Notes: a model not told the origin generated them from the letters alone. A DNA stretch of 64,000 nucleotides from Macrococcus sp. 19Msa1099 (GCA_019357535.2 CP079955.1:992001-1056000); one strand, 5' to 3'; positions 33,876 through 42,150 are shown, counted from the first letter of the stretch. Numbers and translations are program-made.

Positions 33876-34361
33876 TTGAGTGAAGTATGGGAACTTCTAG
33901 ATATGAATAGACAAAAAACTGGTATCCTCCATGAAAGAGGCATTACAGTACCTGATGGATTGTACCATTTAGTAGTAGAAATCTGGGTACAGAAACCAAA
34001 TGGTGATTTGCTACTTACACAACGTCATCCTGATAAACCACTTGGTTTGAAGTGGGAATGTAGTCGAGGATCTGCTGTTGCAGGAGAAGATGGTGTACTT
34101 GCTGCACATCGTGAGTTACTTGAAGAAGCAGGTATATTTGCGCCTTTAGATGATATTCAATTCAAAGGTTATACCATGCATTCACATTATATTACTGAGA
34201 CTTATCTATACGAATCACCAACCAATGACATTACATTTAATCTTCAGGCTGAAGAAGTTGTTGATGCTAAGTGGGTAGCACCGAATGAAATTGAACAAAA
34301 TTTAGATGAAGTAATACCAGATTTATGGGATAGATATTGTAAGTATATTAAAGTGGGGTAG
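33876..34361 (+). CDS. NUDIX hydrolase, IPP-isomerase-like subfamily
   Basis: A 161-residue protein starting at TTG 33876 with TGGAGGGA 5 nt upstream. The opening WELLDMNRQKTGI, the H.RGITVPDGLYHLVVEIWV segment and the Nudix box (GSAVAGEDGVLAAHRELLEEAGI) match the NUDIX group that resembles isopentenyl-diphosphate isomerase. An unknown gene follows after 5 nt, so the two are likely one transcript. Confidence 0.85.
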   Translation: MSEVWELLDMNRQKTGILHERGITVPDGLYHLVVEIWVQKPNGDLLLTQRHPDKPLGLKWECSRGSAVAGEDGVLAAHRELLEEAGIFAPLDDIQFKGYTMHSHYITETYLYESPTNDITFNLQAEEVVDAKWVAPNEIEQNLDEVIPDLWDRYCKYIKVG

Positions 34362-34366
34362 TTAAC

Positions 34367-35125
34367 ATGCGTAATTTGAAGTTTGAGTTTGACCTTTTCT
34401 TTATATCAGAAGCTTTCTTAAATGAACATCAATATAATTTATTAAACACCTTAGTTGTTCCGAAAGAAGAGTTTAAGAAAAACAGTAGTTTATCGAATGT
34501 TGTTAACCATTCAACGTATCAAACATGGCATCTGACATATGAATTTGTTATTGTAGCCGAACCAGGATGGTATGAAAGCATAGAAAATACATTTAAAGAT
34601 GCATTGAAACAAGAAATGATCGATAATGGTACGCAGCTGATCCATGTTGATAGATTAATAACTTCAGCATATTGGGATACGCTCTCTCAAAAAGAACAAA
34701 TAAGATTTATCCAACAGTTCGATGATGAACCTAGCAAAACAGATATAACGCAGTTCAGTAGAATATCTCATCTTACTGCATTGCATAATAAATTCCCGGA
34801 AAACCATGGCGCAAATTGTTTGTCGGCCACAATTTATGCATTAACTAAAAATCCATTTATATTAGAACAGTGGGTGCATCAGGAAACCTTTATGCTCTTC
34901 CTTAACCGTCTTGGATACAAAGAAGTGGAATCTTCATTTAGCAGTGGAGATATTATCTGTTTCTATTATGACGATTTACTTACACATGCATGTTATGCGA
35001 TTGATGACGAATATGTCTTTAACAAGCAAGGACAGACATTCTGGGAACCATGGATGATAGAACGATTTGAGACGATTCAAAGTAAAAGAGATGAAGTTAA
35101 TTATAAAATTTATAAAAAAAATTAA
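34367..35125 (+). CDS. Unrecognised protein, possibly papain-like (NlpC/CHAP-like) fold
   Basis: A 252-residue soluble protein, 5 nt after the NUDIX gene, start ATG 34367. I do not recognise the family. The C-terminal half has NHGANCLSATIYAL (C151), then GDIICFYYDDLLTHACYAIDDEYVFNK (H207). This Cys, then GD, then His followed by a strand resembles NlpC/P60 or CHAP cysteine peptidases or amidases. The N-terminal 130 residues show no known motif. There is no signal peptide, so any activity is cytoplasmic. The assignment of fold is inference. Confidence 0.55.
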   Translation: MRNLKFEFDLFFISEAFLNEHQYNLLNTLVVPKEEFKKNSSLSNVVNHSTYQTWHLTYEFVIVAEPGWYESIENTFKDALKQEMIDNGTQLIHVDRLITSAYWDTLSQKEQIRFIQQFDDEPSKTDITQFSRISHLTALHNKFPENHGANCLSATIYALTKNPFILEQWVHQETFMLFLNRLGYKEVESSFSSGDIICFYYDDLLTHACYAIDDEYVFNKQGQTFWEPWMIERFETIQSKRDEVNYKIYKKN

Positions 35126-35163
35126 GGTAGGATAGTCTAATGAATGGCTATTCTACCTTTTAT
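35124..35163. terminator. Hairpin between the unknown gene and toxin module 2
   Basis: A 12-bp stem with one G-T pair (35124-35135 with 35148-35159) followed by T-rich sequence. The convergent toxin gene's stop lies inside it. Confidence 0.75.
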
Positions 35164-35425
35164 AATGAAAACGACATTGTAAAATACAAATGGAATCATC
35201 TTCTATCTTATATACGAGCCTATGTTCATGAGTGATCCTTCTGCTATAGCAACCTGTATAGTTTCCTAATAATTTTTCTGGCTTACCTATACCTACATTT
35301 GCACCATCAATCATAATACTCTTTATTAGTTTATTTATTTTCTTTGATACAGTTTTATCTTTAGTTTGCCAGTACGTATAATCTTCAAAACCACTTGAAT
35401 AAAATAGTATCTTTTTCTTAGGCAT
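35153..35425 (-). CDS. yoeB: YoeB/Txe family mRNA-interferase toxin (module 2)
   Basis: A 90-residue toxin with the full YoeB signature: YTYWQTKDKTVSKKINKLIKSI, GIGKPEKLLGNYTGCYSRRITHEHRLVYKI and the closing RFHYK. It keeps the SRRIxxEHRLVY and C-terminal His-Tyr residues that form the RNase site. It is therefore closer to canonical YoeB than the copy at 31.4 kb. It overlaps its antitoxin gene by 8 nt. Confidence 0.92.
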   Translation of the reverse strand: MPKKKILFYSSGFEDYTYWQTKDKTVSKKINKLIKSIMIDGANVGIGKPEKLLGNYTGCYSRRITHEHRLVYKIEDDSICILQCRFHYKR

Positions 35426-35675
35426 CTAAATCAATCTCAACTTGAAGTAAGTTATTTTTATCAATTGATTCATCAATCGCTTTTTGTAATCTTTCGGCAT
35501 TCGCAGGTGTACTTTGTAAGTAAAGTGTTTCAATCATACTATTATAGTCATGCTCAGATAATATCACTGCATTATGCGTATTTGTTGTGATTGTGTAAGG
35601 TTCACAGTCTTCATTAACAATATCTATTATTTTTCTAAAATTTGATCTTGCATTAGAATAAGTTGTGACTTTCAT
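35418..35675 (-). CDS. yefM: YefM family antitoxin (module 2)
   Basis: An 85-residue antitoxin. KVTTYSNARSNFRKIIDIVNEDCEPYTITTNTHNAVILSEHDYNSMIETLYL is a typical YefM N-terminal domain, followed by an acidic toxin-binding tail (LLQVEIDLDA). AGGAGG lies 7 nt before the ATG at 35675. An operator-like palindrome sits just upstream. Confidence 0.92.
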   Translation of the reverse strand: MKVTTYSNARSNFRKIIDIVNEDCEPYTITTNTHNAVILSEHDYNSMIETLYLQSTPANAERLQKAIDESIDKNNLLQVEIDLDA

Positions 35676-35689
35676 TTTATCGCCTCCTT

Positions 35690-35706
35690 GTACAATATTA
35701 TTGTAC
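35690..35706 (-). promoter_or_regulatory. Palindromic operator of toxin-antitoxin module 2
   Basis: GTACAATATTATTGTAC is a perfect 17-bp palindrome about 15 bp upstream of the antitoxin start. It shares the TTGTAC/GTACAA arms with the dyad before module 1, and on the minus strand is followed by AA to give TTGTACAA. Confidence 0.7.
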
Positions 35707-35766
35707 CACTCAAGAGGTATTATGCATATAATTATTACTTTTTACTCCTGAATATACTGATTTTAA

Positions 35767-35800
35767 AAACCCATCACTCAAACATTTGAGCGATGGGTTT
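35767..35800 (-). terminator. Terminator of the MFS gene at 35.8 kb
   Basis: AAACCCATC and CTCAAA arms pair with their complements at 35785-35800 with one mismatch. The minus strand then has a T run (complement of 35761-35769). Confidence 0.75.
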
Positions 35801-35805
35801 ATGCT

Positions 35806-36978
35806 TTAGAATATATTTTTATATCGATATGTGAGTAAACAAATCAATAAGTAAGCAAGCGATGCTATAACAAATGCGAATGTTAAGGTAGCGTGTTCTG
35901 CTAGTAACGACATCACAAATGTTGATAAGCAAAATCCTAAACTATATATACTCTGATTCAGTGTATAAGTATCAAGCAGTGTTTCATGATTTAAATGCTT
36001 TTGTATTTCTGTGTGTAGTGATATAGATAATAGTTGCTCTATAATGCCATAAAGCCATGATAGCAGAACTGCTAATATTAACCACCTGTTAATCCCGAAG
36101 ACAAACGTAATGAGTGAAAGCAGCATATATCCACTGTAATAGAAGTGCACCATTTTAAATCTTTCAATCAAATGAATCATCTTTGATCCGACAAGTAAAC
36201 CTACGAAAAATGCCGCGTTGATAATACCAAACCAGTAAGATGGGGCATTTAAATATTCTTTTACAAAGGCAATCATTATTGCAGCAATCCAGACAGCATG
36301 GCCAAATGACGCGATAAAAGTATTCCAATTTAAATATTGACTGTAGCTGGTACGATTGCTTTTTATAACCGCTTTGAAATTTTTGGAACCTATACGCTCA
36401 CTCTCTACAGTATTAATATTAAAATTTATCTTCATCATAAATATCACAGATATGATAGACAAGATGATACAAAACATAATCAATCCATCACTATGCAGGA
36501 ATGCTAACAATATACTACCTAATGCCCAAGCTGAAATTTGTATCATATTATTCATAGTGCTAATTTTTCCGTTTGCTCTAAGTATATTATCCTTTAACTC
36601 AAAGTAGGGGATTAACGTGTTGCTTAATGGATTTGTAAAACCATCTAAGAACGCAATCATAAATGCTAACCCTAATATATAAATATAGTGCAATTCAACA
36701 TACATTGTACCGATCAATATGATCAGCAAGGCACATTTCATCGTTTGATTAAACACTAAAATATATTGCTTTTGAAATCTTGAATATACAATTGGTGCGA
36801 TAAACCCACTTACAAAATAAGCAGATGTGATGAAAATAGGAACTAATGCACTTAACTGAATAGAGTGCGTTAATTCATATAGATAAGCAATCAGTGCAAT
36901 AATATAAATATTATCGCTCGTATTGGCGAATAACTGACTAAAGTATAAGTATTTAAAGTTATTTGTAAATCCTTTCAT
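35806..36978 (-). CDS. MFS transporter
   Basis: A 390-residue protein with about 12 membrane helices and the MFS layout of two six-helix halves. It starts at ATG 36978 after GGGAGG; the longer frame from 37005 has no SD. Loop 2-3 (YSRFQKQYILVFNQ) takes the place of the motif A region. The substrate is not predictable. The next gene upstream on the same strand is a frameshifted small ORF. Confidence 0.8.
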   Translation of the reverse strand: MKGFTNNFKYLYFSQLFANTSDNIYIIALIAYLYELTHSIQLSALVPIFITSAYFVSGFIAPIVYSRFQKQYILVFNQTMKCALLIILIGTMYVELHYIYILGLAFMIAFLDGFTNPLSNTLIPYFELKDNILRANGKISTMNNMIQISAWALGSILLAFLHSDGLIMFCIILSIISVIFMMKINFNINTVESERIGSKNFKAVIKSNRTSYSQYLNWNTFIASFGHAVWIAAIMIAFVKEYLNAPSYWFGIINAAFFVGLLVGSKMIHLIERFKMVHFYYSGYMLLSLITFVFGINRWLILAVLLSWLYGIIEQLLSISLHTEIQKHLNHETLLDTYTLNQSIYSLGFCLSTFVMSLLAEHATLTFAFVIASLAYLLICLLTYRYKNIF

Positions 36979-37026
36979 GATTTCCTCCCAATTTAAGAAG
37001 ATCATAGACTTACAAATACAACTTAT

Positions 37027-37337
37027 TTAATTGTTAGTTTTGACTTGTAAGTCTACGTCTAATTGATGAATTAGAAAGAAATCATTACATATGAAATCAC
37101 CTTTTATTGTTTTTAATGCATTAATCTTATCATTATCAGAAAATTTGTACAATATTAAAGTGGAGAATTTATTGATTATATGAAACAAATCATCTTTTAA
37201 ATCTGGTCTTTCAATAATAACTGCATTTAAACCATTATTCGTTCTTGTTTCATGCATTTCACCAGCTTCAAAGAATACCTCTGTATTCTTACTGAATGAA
37301 TTGTGATTATCAATTTCTCCAAAGGATATATTTTCAT
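37027..37337 (-). pseudogene. Small unknown gene with a probable 1-nt frameshift next to its start
   Basis: AAAAGGAG (37344-37351) lies 6 nt before ATG 37337, an ideal initiation site, but that frame stops after about 35 codons. The adjacent frame is open from just above this ATG to 37027 and has no good start of its own. Adding one A to the AAAA run at 37331-37334 joins them into about 103 residues beginning MKNISFGEIDNHNSFSK. I do not recognise the protein. A sequencing error in the homopolymer is possible. Confidence 0.6.
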
Positions 37338-37495
37338 AGTTTTCTCCTTTTATTTCATTTTAATTTTTCGAAAATCCTTTATAATAAATGTAATACATTA
37401 ATTTGAGGGTGTTACATATTCTTTAATATATTATGTAATTTTATTATTTTTTTCGCATGGACAAATGAATTTTTTATTTATTTTGAGGTGATATT

Positions 37496-37990
37496 TTGGA
37501 AGCTTTATTAGTTATTGATTTTCATACACACTTTTTAGAAAAGGGTGATTTTTCAGTAGTTAAGAAGAATGCTATTCATCTAGTAGAAGTATTTAAAGAA
37601 AACAAATTACCTGTCATTGCAGTGGAACATATTAATCACGAAACAAATAAGCCATTTCCTTTAGAGCCAGTTATTCATAAAAATGCCGATAAGATTTATT
37701 CTGAAAATAAACCCAGTGCTTTTAAAGATACGGATTTGCAACAATATTTAATTTCACTTGGTGTTACTGAACTGATCATTATCGGTTTTAATATGGAATA
37801 TTGTATTTTATTTAATGCGATTATTGCTAATGAACTTGGCTTTAAAGTTACAGTAATCGAAGATGCTTGTGCTACAGTTAATAATTCAGAAACATATGAA
37901 ATGCCTGGGTTAGATATTAATGACTTTGTATCTACAGTTTTGCATTGGTCTGATGAAGTAGAAGTTCTGATGATAGACGAGTATGTGTGA
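37496..37990 (+). CDS. Isochorismatase-like cysteine hydrolase
   Basis: A 164-residue hydrolase of the isochorismatase/nicotinamidase superfamily. The catalytic triad fits: D8 (LLVIDFHTHF), a lysine at 72 or 77, and C103 in IIIGFNMEYCILFNA. The cis-peptide region is altered from the usual TExCV. The start is TTG 37496 with TGAGGTGA 5 nt upstream. The gene stands alone; the flanking gaps (37338-37495, 37991-38143) show only AT-rich sequence. Substrate unknown. Confidence 0.8.
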   Translation: MEALLVIDFHTHFLEKGDFSVVKKNAIHLVEVFKENKLPVIAVEHINHETNKPFPLEPVIHKNADKIYSENKPSAFKDTDLQQYLISLGVTELIIIGFNMEYCILFNAIIANELGFKVTVIEDACATVNNSETYEMPGLDINDFVSTVLHWSDEVEVLMIDEYV

Positions 37991-38143
37991 TTTGGGTTAT
38001 TTATTTTTTTAAGTTGAGGTCATTTTTAGCTGAGGATAAATTTTAGGTTTGATGTTTCTAATTTTCATATAAATAAACAATATACCTATCGATTCATGAT
38101 ACTATATTAGTGAACTACACTCTTAATAGGATGTGATTATTTC

Positions 38144-38611
38144 ATGGATATTAATAATCTAAAGCTTACTCAACTCTATTTGAATCAACGTAAAGTGGAT
38201 GAGGTAAGTGAATGGCTGGATGATGTTTCTGTCAAAAATACAATAATCTCAGTAATTCAGTACGACAATCAATTTTATATCGTTGATGGTCATACACGAT
38301 GTTTCGTTGCTTTTCAAAAAGGGGTTATTGATATCCCGGTTGAAATTTATGATGTTGATAATACATCAGTAGAGATGCAATTATATCTTGATTGTATAAA
38401 GTGGTGTGAACAAGAAAATATTTATCATATTAATGATTTATCCCATCGCATTCTAGTAGAAGCAGAGTTTGAAAAACTATGGATTGAGAGATGTCAAAGT
38501 CATATGGAAGATATACAGGATACGCTTGATACTGATTTTGCTTATCGTGAGCATTTGAACCACAAAGTAACCTATACTCACGAAGAAGTCATGAAATATT
38601 TCAATCTGTAA
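38144..38611 (+). CDS. Stand-alone ParB/Srx-like domain protein
   Basis: A 155-residue protein. FYIVDGHTRCFVAFQKGVIDIPVEIYDVD matches the conserved core of the ParB N-terminal/sulfiredoxin-like superfamily, where the GHxR motif binds nucleotide. The remainder is helical with conserved Cys and Trp but no helix-turn-helix, so it is not a partition ParB. A close role (kinase, nucleotide sensor) cannot be assigned. AGGATGTG precedes ATG 38144 and a terminator follows. Confidence 0.7.
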   Translation: MDINNLKLTQLYLNQRKVDEVSEWLDDVSVKNTIISVIQYDNQFYIVDGHTRCFVAFQKGVIDIPVEIYDVDNTSVEMQLYLDCIKWCEQENIYHINDLSHRILVEAEFEKLWIERCQSHMEDIQDTLDTDFAYREHLNHKVTYTHEEVMKYFNL

Positions 38612-38662
38612 TCTTATCGTGTATATGTTTAATGATTTATTCTTTGTTATGATTGTATTTAC

Positions 38663-38705
38663 TCCGTCTAATATGGAATTGTATCCCATAATAGACGGAC
38701 TTTTT
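38663..38705 (+). terminator. Terminator after the ParB-like gene
   Basis: TCCGTCTA (38663-38670) pairs with TAGACGGA (38692-38699), with an inner TATGG/CCATA stem, then T5. Confidence 0.82.
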
Positions 38706-38721
38706 ATTTGACCAAAAAACA

Positions 38722-38770
38722 GAACATACGTTCTATTTTTATTGAAAACGAACGTATGTTCTGTTATGAT
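38722..38770 (+). promoter_or_regulatory. SOS promoter with two LexA boxes
   Basis: GAACATACGTTC (38722-38733) and GAACGTATGTTC (38750-38761) both fit the Gram-positive LexA consensus GAAC-N4-GTTC. A promoter TTGAAA (38742-38747), 17 bp, TATGAT (38765-38770) is overlaid by the second box. DNA-damage induction of the downstream polymerase follows from this layout. Confidence 0.93.
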
Positions 38771-38806
38771 TAAATTAACATAAAGATTATAAAGAGGGTG
38801 CTTAAT

Positions 38807-40069
38807 ATGTATGATTACAGTTTATGCGAGAGAAGAGATGTACTCTGTATTGACCAGAAGAGTTTCTTTGCCAGTGTTTCCTGCATCATGAAAGGGCTTG
38901 ATCCCATGACGACAAAGCTTGCTGTTGTAGCAGATACAAAACGCCAGGGTTCTGTCGTTCTTGCTGCTACATCGCCACTTAAAGCTATTGGTATTAGAAC
39001 AGGATCACGTCTATTCGAAATCCCACATCATCCGGATATTTATATTATCAATCCCTCAATGAAGGAATATCTAAAGGTCGCAAGTCAAATTTCAGAAATT
39101 GCTCTGAAATATGTCGCACCAGAAGATTATCATCAATATAGTATTGATGAATTTTTTATGGATGTGACAAACAGCTACCAACTGTTTGCAGATTCGAGTT
39201 ATGATTTGGCATTAAAGATAAAGGATGAAATCTATGAGAAAACTCAAATTCGCTGTGCTGTAGGTATAGGTCCAAATGTGTTGTTAAGTAAGATTGCGCT
39301 AGACATGGAAGCTAAGAAAGCAGATCGTGGTGTTGTACAGTGGCGTTATGAAGATGTACCTGAGAAGATGTGGTCGATAGAACCATTAAGTACTTTCTGG
39401 GGGATTAATCGACGTACAGAGAAGAAGCTGAATCAGAAGGGGATTTTCACCATTGGACAACTTGCAAATTATCCTCTTCACTATTTAAAGCGTGATTTCG
39501 GTGTGATTGGTGTTGATCTTCATCTGCATGCAAATGGTATTGATTCCAGCATTATAAGAGAGAAACACCAGATCTACAAACCTTCTGTGAATAAGAGTCA
39601 GATTCTAATGCGTGATTATCATTTTCACGAGCTCCGTGCAGTCGTGATTGAACATATCGAAGAGGTTACATTTCGATTACGTGCGGATAATCGTGTCGCC
39701 AGAACAATCAGCTTTACAATCGGTTATAGTGATGAAGGAAGCGTCAGTAAGAGCTATACGTTATCAGAAGGTACAAATCTTACTTCAGATGTATTTAGAA
39801 TCGTATGGGGGTTTATGCAGCAGATGTGTGATTCGAATAGAAAGTATCGTACTGTAAATATCGCTCTGACAAACTTGATGAAGGAAGAAGATAGGCAGCT
39901 TTCACTATTTGTAGATGAGTTTGAACGTGCGAAAGAAGAACGTCTAGAAAGAACAATTGATGAACTGCGTACCCGCTTCGGGAAGAATAGCGTACTTCGT
40001 GCAATCTCCTACACTGAACAAGGCACCGCGCGTAAACGTAATGGATTGATCGCTGGTCATAAGGCGTAG
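38807..40069 (+). CDS. umuC: Y-family translesion DNA polymerase (UmuC-like)
   Basis: A 420-residue error-prone polymerase that copies past DNA lesions. The catalytic acids are D16 (LCIDQKSFFASV) and D114-E115 (YSIDEFFMD). A helix-hairpin-helix thumb (FWGINRRTEKKL) and little-finger domain follow, and the beta-clamp motif QLSLF is at 364-368. ATG 38807 is chosen over the GTG at 38798, which lies within the SD AGAGGG. Two LexA boxes in the promoter place it in the SOS regulon, as for the S. aureus homologue. No UmuD partner is present. Confidence 0.93.
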   Translation: MYDYSLCERRDVLCIDQKSFFASVSCIMKGLDPMTTKLAVVADTKRQGSVVLAATSPLKAIGIRTGSRLFEIPHHPDIYIINPSMKEYLKVASQISEIALKYVAPEDYHQYSIDEFFMDVTNSYQLFADSSYDLALKIKDEIYEKTQIRCAVGIGPNVLLSKIALDMEAKKADRGVVQWRYEDVPEKMWSIEPLSTFWGINRRTEKKLNQKGIFTIGQLANYPLHYLKRDFGVIGVDLHLHANGIDSSIIREKHQIYKPSVNKSQILMRDYHFHELRAVVIEHIEEVTFRLRADNRVARTISFTIGYSDEGSVSKSYTLSEGTNLTSDVFRIVWGFMQQMCDSNRKYRTVNIALTNLMKEEDRQLSLFVDEFERAKEERLERTIDELRTRFGKNSVLRAISYTEQGTARKRNGLIAGHKA

Positions 40070-40172
40070 TCAGATATCATAGATTTAAACAAGCACTCTA
40101 TTATGGTAGTGAAGCGTATATGCGTGATATAGATTTATCAAATGAATCTGAATAAGAAGATATCACAATAAT

Positions 40173-40210
40173 GAAACCCCATCGAGCGTAAATATGCTTG
40201 ATGGGGTTTC
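40173..40210. terminator. Hairpin between umuC and the XRE-cupin gene
   Basis: GAAACCCCATC (40173-40183) pairs with GATGGGGTTTC (40200-40210). The T tract is weak, so termination strength is uncertain. The remaining 40070-40172 stretch holds no clear gene. Confidence 0.65.
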
Positions 40211-40234
40211 GTGGGTTATTAAGTATATCAACGA

Positions 40235-40786
40235 TTAAGAAAAATGATATTTAATCACCAATGTAATCTCTGCCGGCTTTTCTGATGTATTCCGATATGT
40301 ATGATCTAAGCCTCCTGAAAAACGGATTGAATCATCTTTTTCAAGTGAATATGAAGCCCCATCCACGATTATCGTAAATAGCCCTTCATTAACGATGATA
40401 TATTCTTCAGAATGCGCAGCCTGATCACTTGAAATAATTTCAGAATGCGGCTGTAATGTCATCTTCAATATTTCAATCTGTTCTTCACTATCATAATACG
40501 GTGTTATCTGAATAAGACCGTCTTCAGAATAGATTGTTTGAATATCATTCTTTTTGATCACATGCACCGTATTTTCAGATTCATGTAAAAGTTTAGATAA
40601 TGGGACTTTTAAGCCGTTGGATATTTTCCAGAGGGTAGAAATTGTCGGATTCGATTGTCCTTTTTCTATTTGATTAAGCATCGCACGACTTACACCAGAA
40701 ATTGAAGCAAGCTTTTCGAGACTTAATTGCTGTTCTTTTCTTATATGCATCAGGTTTTGTGACACGACTAAATTAATTTTTTCCAT
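40235..40786 (-). CDS. XRE-family regulator with C-terminal cupin domain
   Basis: A 183-residue DNA-binding protein. An N-terminal helix-turn-helix (about 10-65; LSLEKLASISGVSRAMLNQIEKGQSNPTISTLWKIS) is followed by a cupin sensor domain (about 105-180; EEYIIVNEGLFTIIVDG). Such regulators respond to small molecules and often govern the divergent transporter gene. Here the divergent gene is a CynX/NimT-type MFS transporter and three repeats lie between them. AGAGG precedes the ATG. Confidence 0.88.
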   Translation of the reverse strand: MEKINLVVSQNLMHIRKEQQLSLEKLASISGVSRAMLNQIEKGQSNPTISTLWKISNGLKVPLSKLLHESENTVHVIKKNDIQTIYSEDGLIQITPYYDSEEQIEILKMTLQPHSEIISSDQAAHSEEYIIVNEGLFTIIVDGASYSLEKDDSIRFSGGLDHTYRNTSEKPAEITLVIKYHFS

Positions 40787-40827
40787 ATTAAACCTCTTTC
40801 TTGACTATATTAGACGAAAAGTATAAT

Positions 40828-40875
40828 ATAACAGATGTTGTTTTTATAGCAGATATTTTGTTCATTATAACAGAT
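40828..40875. promoter_or_regulatory. Three direct repeats in the divergent XRE/MFS promoter region
   Basis: ATAACAGAT occurs at 40828-40836 and 40867-40875, and ATAGCAGAT at 40846-40854. The 18- and 21-bp spacings are near two helical turns. They are candidate binding sites for the XRE-cupin regulator. Confidence 0.55.
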
Positions 40876-40895
40876 TAATAGAAAGAGGGATTGTT

Positions 40896-42083
40896 TTGTA
40901 CACAAAAAGGTTTAGAGGGTTGAAGCTTTTATTACTGGTTGCTGTGTTATTGTTATCAGCAAACTTACGCGCACCACTCACATCGGTTGGCGTATTATTA
41001 CCTGCAATCAATGATGACTTACAGCTGTCAGCATTTGCTACAAGTATTATCGCGATACTGCCATTGCTGGCATTCTCATTTGCTTCATTATTTGCTGCAC
41101 CTGTTAGTACCAAGATAGGATTAAATCGAACGATCGTCTATGCTTTGATTGTCATTACAGTTGGTATTATACTCCGATCATTAGGCAGTAGCACGTTATT
41201 ATTTACAGGAATCCTGTTAATCGGTATAGGGATTGCATTCGGTAATGTACTAGCTCCAGTATTTATAAAAGCATCATTCCCTTTACAGGTTGGTTTAGTG
41301 ACAGCGTTATATACAGTTAGTATGAATATATTTGGTGCATTATCATCAGCAGTATCCGCACCAATTGCAAAGGCTACAAACTATAATATTTCATTAGCAA
41401 TGATTGGTATTGTTACAATCATCACACTAATCTTCTGGATAATCGTATTACAGAAAGATAAAGAAGTAGAAGCACCACAGCCTGTAGCCGTGACATCGAG
41501 TATTTGGCGATCACCACTGGCATGGCAGATAACACTATTCATGGGTGGACAGTCGGTCATTTTCTATAGCTTGATCAATTTTCTTCCGATAATACTAAAG
41601 GAACAACATATACCCGTAGAAGTAACAGGAGGTTATTTAACAGTATTACAAATAGCAATTATTATCTTTACATTTATTATTCCAATGATTGCAGCTAACA
41701 TGGCACACCAGGTTTATTTAGGGTGTATAAATGGGTTGTTATTTATTGCGGGAATAGCTGGGATGATTTATGGCGATGTTAAATATATGCTTGTTTATAT
41801 CCTCTTCATAGGAGTAGCACTTGGAATATCATTTGGACTTGTAAATTTATTCTTCTCCCTGAAAACAGAATATACACATACAGCGAAACAGTTATCAGGA
41901 ATGGCACAGGCAATCGGCTATTTATTTGCAGCACTTAGCGTACTTATCTTCGGCGTAATTCATGATTATACACATAACTGGAATCATTCATTATATTTCC
42001 TATTGGCAGATGCTTTATTGATGCTCATAGTTGGAATGCTTGCAGGACGTAAACATACGATAGAAGGACATACAATTAAATAG
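40896..42083 (+). CDS. MFS transporter, CynX/NimT family
   Basis: A 395-residue, 12-helix transporter. LSANLRAPLTSVGVLLPAINDDLQLS at the N-terminus, the LLAFSFASLFAAPVSTKIGLNR segment and GIAFGNVLAPVFIKASFP are typical of the cyanate/2-nitroimidazole branch (CynX, NimT, YycB). The start is TTG 40896 with AAAGAGGGA 5 nt upstream. It is divergently transcribed from an XRE-cupin regulator that probably controls it. Substrate unknown. Confidence 0.85.
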   Translation: MYTKRFRGLKLLLLVAVLLLSANLRAPLTSVGVLLPAINDDLQLSAFATSIIAILPLLAFSFASLFAAPVSTKIGLNRTIVYALIVITVGIILRSLGSSTLLFTGILLIGIGIAFGNVLAPVFIKASFPLQVGLVTALYTVSMNIFGALSSAVSAPIAKATNYNISLAMIGIVTIITLIFWIIVLQKDKEVEAPQPVAVTSSIWRSPLAWQITLFMGGQSVIFYSLINFLPIILKEQHIPVEVTGGYLTVLQIAIIIFTFIIPMIAANMAHQVYLGCINGLLFIAGIAGMIYGDVKYMLVYILFIGVALGISFGLVNLFFSLKTEYTHTAKQLSGMAQAIGYLFAALSVLIFGVIHDYTHNWNHSLYFLLADALLMLIVGMLAGRKHTIEGHTIK

Positions 42084-42119
42084 AAAATCTTAAAAAGTAA
42101 TCACCATTCATAAAACAAA

Positions 42120-42150
42120 AAAACTTTCAGGTCTCCTGAAAGTTTTTTTA
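42120..42150. terminator. Bidirectional terminator between the CynX-like and SgrR-like genes
   Basis: AAAACTTTCAGG (42120-42131) pairs with CCTGAAAGTTTT (42135-42146), TCT loop, T7. It shares its stem sequence with the hairpin at 45114. Confidence 0.88.

Noticed and set aside
40070-40160. Short open stretch after umuC reading RYHRFKQALYYGSEAYMRDI
   Set aside because: It looks protein-like and could be the remnant of a small gene, but it has no start codon, no SD and no family I recognise.
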